The translations under genes were made by a program, and so were the position numbers. Source: Palleronia abyssalis (lineage in GTDB: Bacteria; Pseudomonadota; Alphaproteobacteria; Rhodobacterales; Rhodobacteraceae). From it: a stretch of DNA of 64,000 bases. The DNA lies in the NCBI RefSeq assembly GCF_900302445.1, contig NZ_ONZF01000003.1:372001-436000 (forward strand), written 5' to 3'. Below, piece after piece: positions 63,304 to 64,000 of this stretch. The number at the start of each line of letters is the position of its first letter. The stretch's first letter is position 1. The notes beneath the pieces were generated by a model that searched no databases, had not been told where the DNA came from, and saw only the letters and a program-made list of their open reading frames with translations.

Positions 63304-64000
63304 CCGAAGCGCTTCGCCTCGAGGCCGTCGACCTTTCCGCGGGATACGACCAGCGACAAATTCTTTCGGGCGTCTCGCTTTCGTTGATGCCGGGGCGGAT
63401 CACCTCGATCGTGGGGGGCAACGCGTCGGGCAAATCGACCCTGCTGCGAACCCTTGCGCGGGTCTTGTCGCCGAAAGGTGGCCGCGTCCTTCTGGACGGG
63501 AAGTCGATCCACGCGAGGCGCTCGCGCGAGGTGGCGAAATCCGTTGGTCTCCTGCCGCAATCCCCCATCGCCCCCGAGGGGATCACGGTGCGGGATCTGG
63601 TGGCCCGGGGCCGGCACCCGCACCAGGGGATGTTCGCCACCCGAAACGCAAAAGATGCGCAGGCTGTCTGTGAAGCGTTGCGCCTGACCGGCACGGCCAA
63701 TCTTGCCGAGCGTGAGGTCGACACCCTGTCGGGCGGGCAACGCCAGCGGGCCTGGATCGCCATGGCGCTGGCCCAAGAGACTGGCCTGCTTCTTCTGGAC
63801 GAGCCGACGACCTTTCTGGACGTCGCCCACCAGATCGATGTCCTCGATCTTCTGGTCGATCTGAACCGGACGCGCGGGACCACCATCGTCATGGTGCTGC
63901 ATGATCTGAACCTCGCTGCGCGCTATTCCGACCGGCTTGTCGCCATTGCCGCCGGAGGGATCCAGTCCGAAGGGGACCCGCGGGATGTTCTGACCGAAGC
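63300..64000 (+). CDS. Iron-siderophore ABC transporter ATPase (partial, cut by window end)
   Basis: The first 233 residues are present; the 3' end lies beyond the window. Walker A GGNASGKST (Lys45), Q-loop LLPQSPIAPEG, signature LSGGQRQR, Walker B LLLLDEPTTFLD and switch VLHDLNLAARYSDRL. Family length is about 255-270, so 20-35 residues are missing. It energises the FecCD-type pair. The whole run from 59192 is one iron-uptake operon. Confidence 0.95.
   Translation, partial: MTEALRLEAVDLSAGYDQRQILSGVSLSLMPGRITSIVGGNASGKSTLLRTLARVLSPKGGRVLLDGKSIHARRSREVAKSVGLLPQSPIAPEGITVRDLVARGRHPHQGMFATRNAKDAQAVCEALRLTGTANLAEREVDTLSGGQRQRAWIAMALAQETGLLLLDEPTTFLDVAHQIDVLDLLVDLNRTRGTTIVMVLHDLNLAARYSDRLVAIAAGGIQSEGDPRDVLTE

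Overview
The window is about 64 kb of high-GC, gene-dense bacterial chromosome. Gene content and order point to an alphaproteobacterium of the Rhodobacteraceae (Roseobacter group). Pointers are the pepA | lptF-lptG-lptD-surA-pdxA-rsmA block, accB-accC-aat next to DUF2155 and the mitochondrial-type complex I subunit NDUFA12, a valine-degradation operon, a hydrolase-OsmC fusion, DUF4167 and DUF1989 proteins. Genus and species cannot be read from the sequence. No phage genes, insertion sequences, CRISPR arrays or rRNA genes were seen. Most genes are chromosomal core or common accessory genes.

Layout. 1-3.6 kb: the end of a LuxR-type response regulator, a FIST-domain protein and a PAS hybrid histidine kinase, an arrangement like the NosP/NahK nitric-oxide sensing systems. 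3.7-6.3 kb: a frameshifted TfoX-C-like gene, a DUF4112 protein, a small membrane protein and a winged-helix/alpha-beta-hydrolase fusion. 6.3-12.5 kb: ndk, an ABC-F ATPase, marC, a retroviral-type aspartic protease, holC and pepA, with three copies of a short hairpin-bearing intergenic repeat. 12.6-20.0 kb: LPS export and outer-membrane assembly (lptF, lptG, lptD, surA) joined to pdxA and rsmA by stop/start overlaps. 20-24.8 kb: a DUF4167 protein with low-complexity repeats, prmC-prfA (release-factor methyltransferase and its substrate), DUF1499, mazG and a RidA-family protein. 25-29.6 kb: an orphan ferric-iron binding protein, a 440-bp gap holding REP-like hairpins, DUF2243, VOC and GNAT proteins, two identical tandem tRNA-Asp genes, tRNA-Val and a galactose-dehydrogenase-like enzyme.

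29.7-39.1 kb: a hydrolase-OsmC fusion, coaD, a CBS protein, then a LysR regulator divergent from an operon for distal valine catabolism (mmsA, a carboxylate-amine ligase, isobutyryl-CoA dehydrogenase, 3-hydroxyisobutyryl-CoA hydrolase, mmsB) and a convergent universal stress protein. 39.1-44.9 kb: a cytochrome P450, a DUF1989 protein with a small lipoprotein, accB-accC, aat, DUF2155 and NDUFA12. 45-52 kb: a membrane-anchored RTX repeat protein, lolC-lolD, a GST divergent from a WYL regulator, a Tat-type peptide-binding protein, DUF1992 and a 64-residue membrane protein. 52-59 kb: an AGE-family isomerase with 5-dehydro-4-deoxyglucarate dehydratase, a 626-bp gene-free stretch, a dimethylglycine/sarcosine-dehydrogenase-type enzyme and a divergent succinate-semialdehyde-type dehydrogenase. 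59.2-64 kb: an iron-siderophore uptake operon (DUF2218-SIP reductase, binding protein, two FecCD permeases, ATPase cut by the window end).

The most interesting leads are the NosP/NahK-like sensory operon, the REP-like hairpin array after the iron-binding protein, the three-copy intergenic element at 8.8-11.0 kb, the one-base frameshift in the TfoX-C-like gene, the carboxylate-amine ligase inside the valine operon, and the KdgD/AGE pair. None is demonstrated to be a new system. All functional assignments rest on recognising families by eye; no database search was run.
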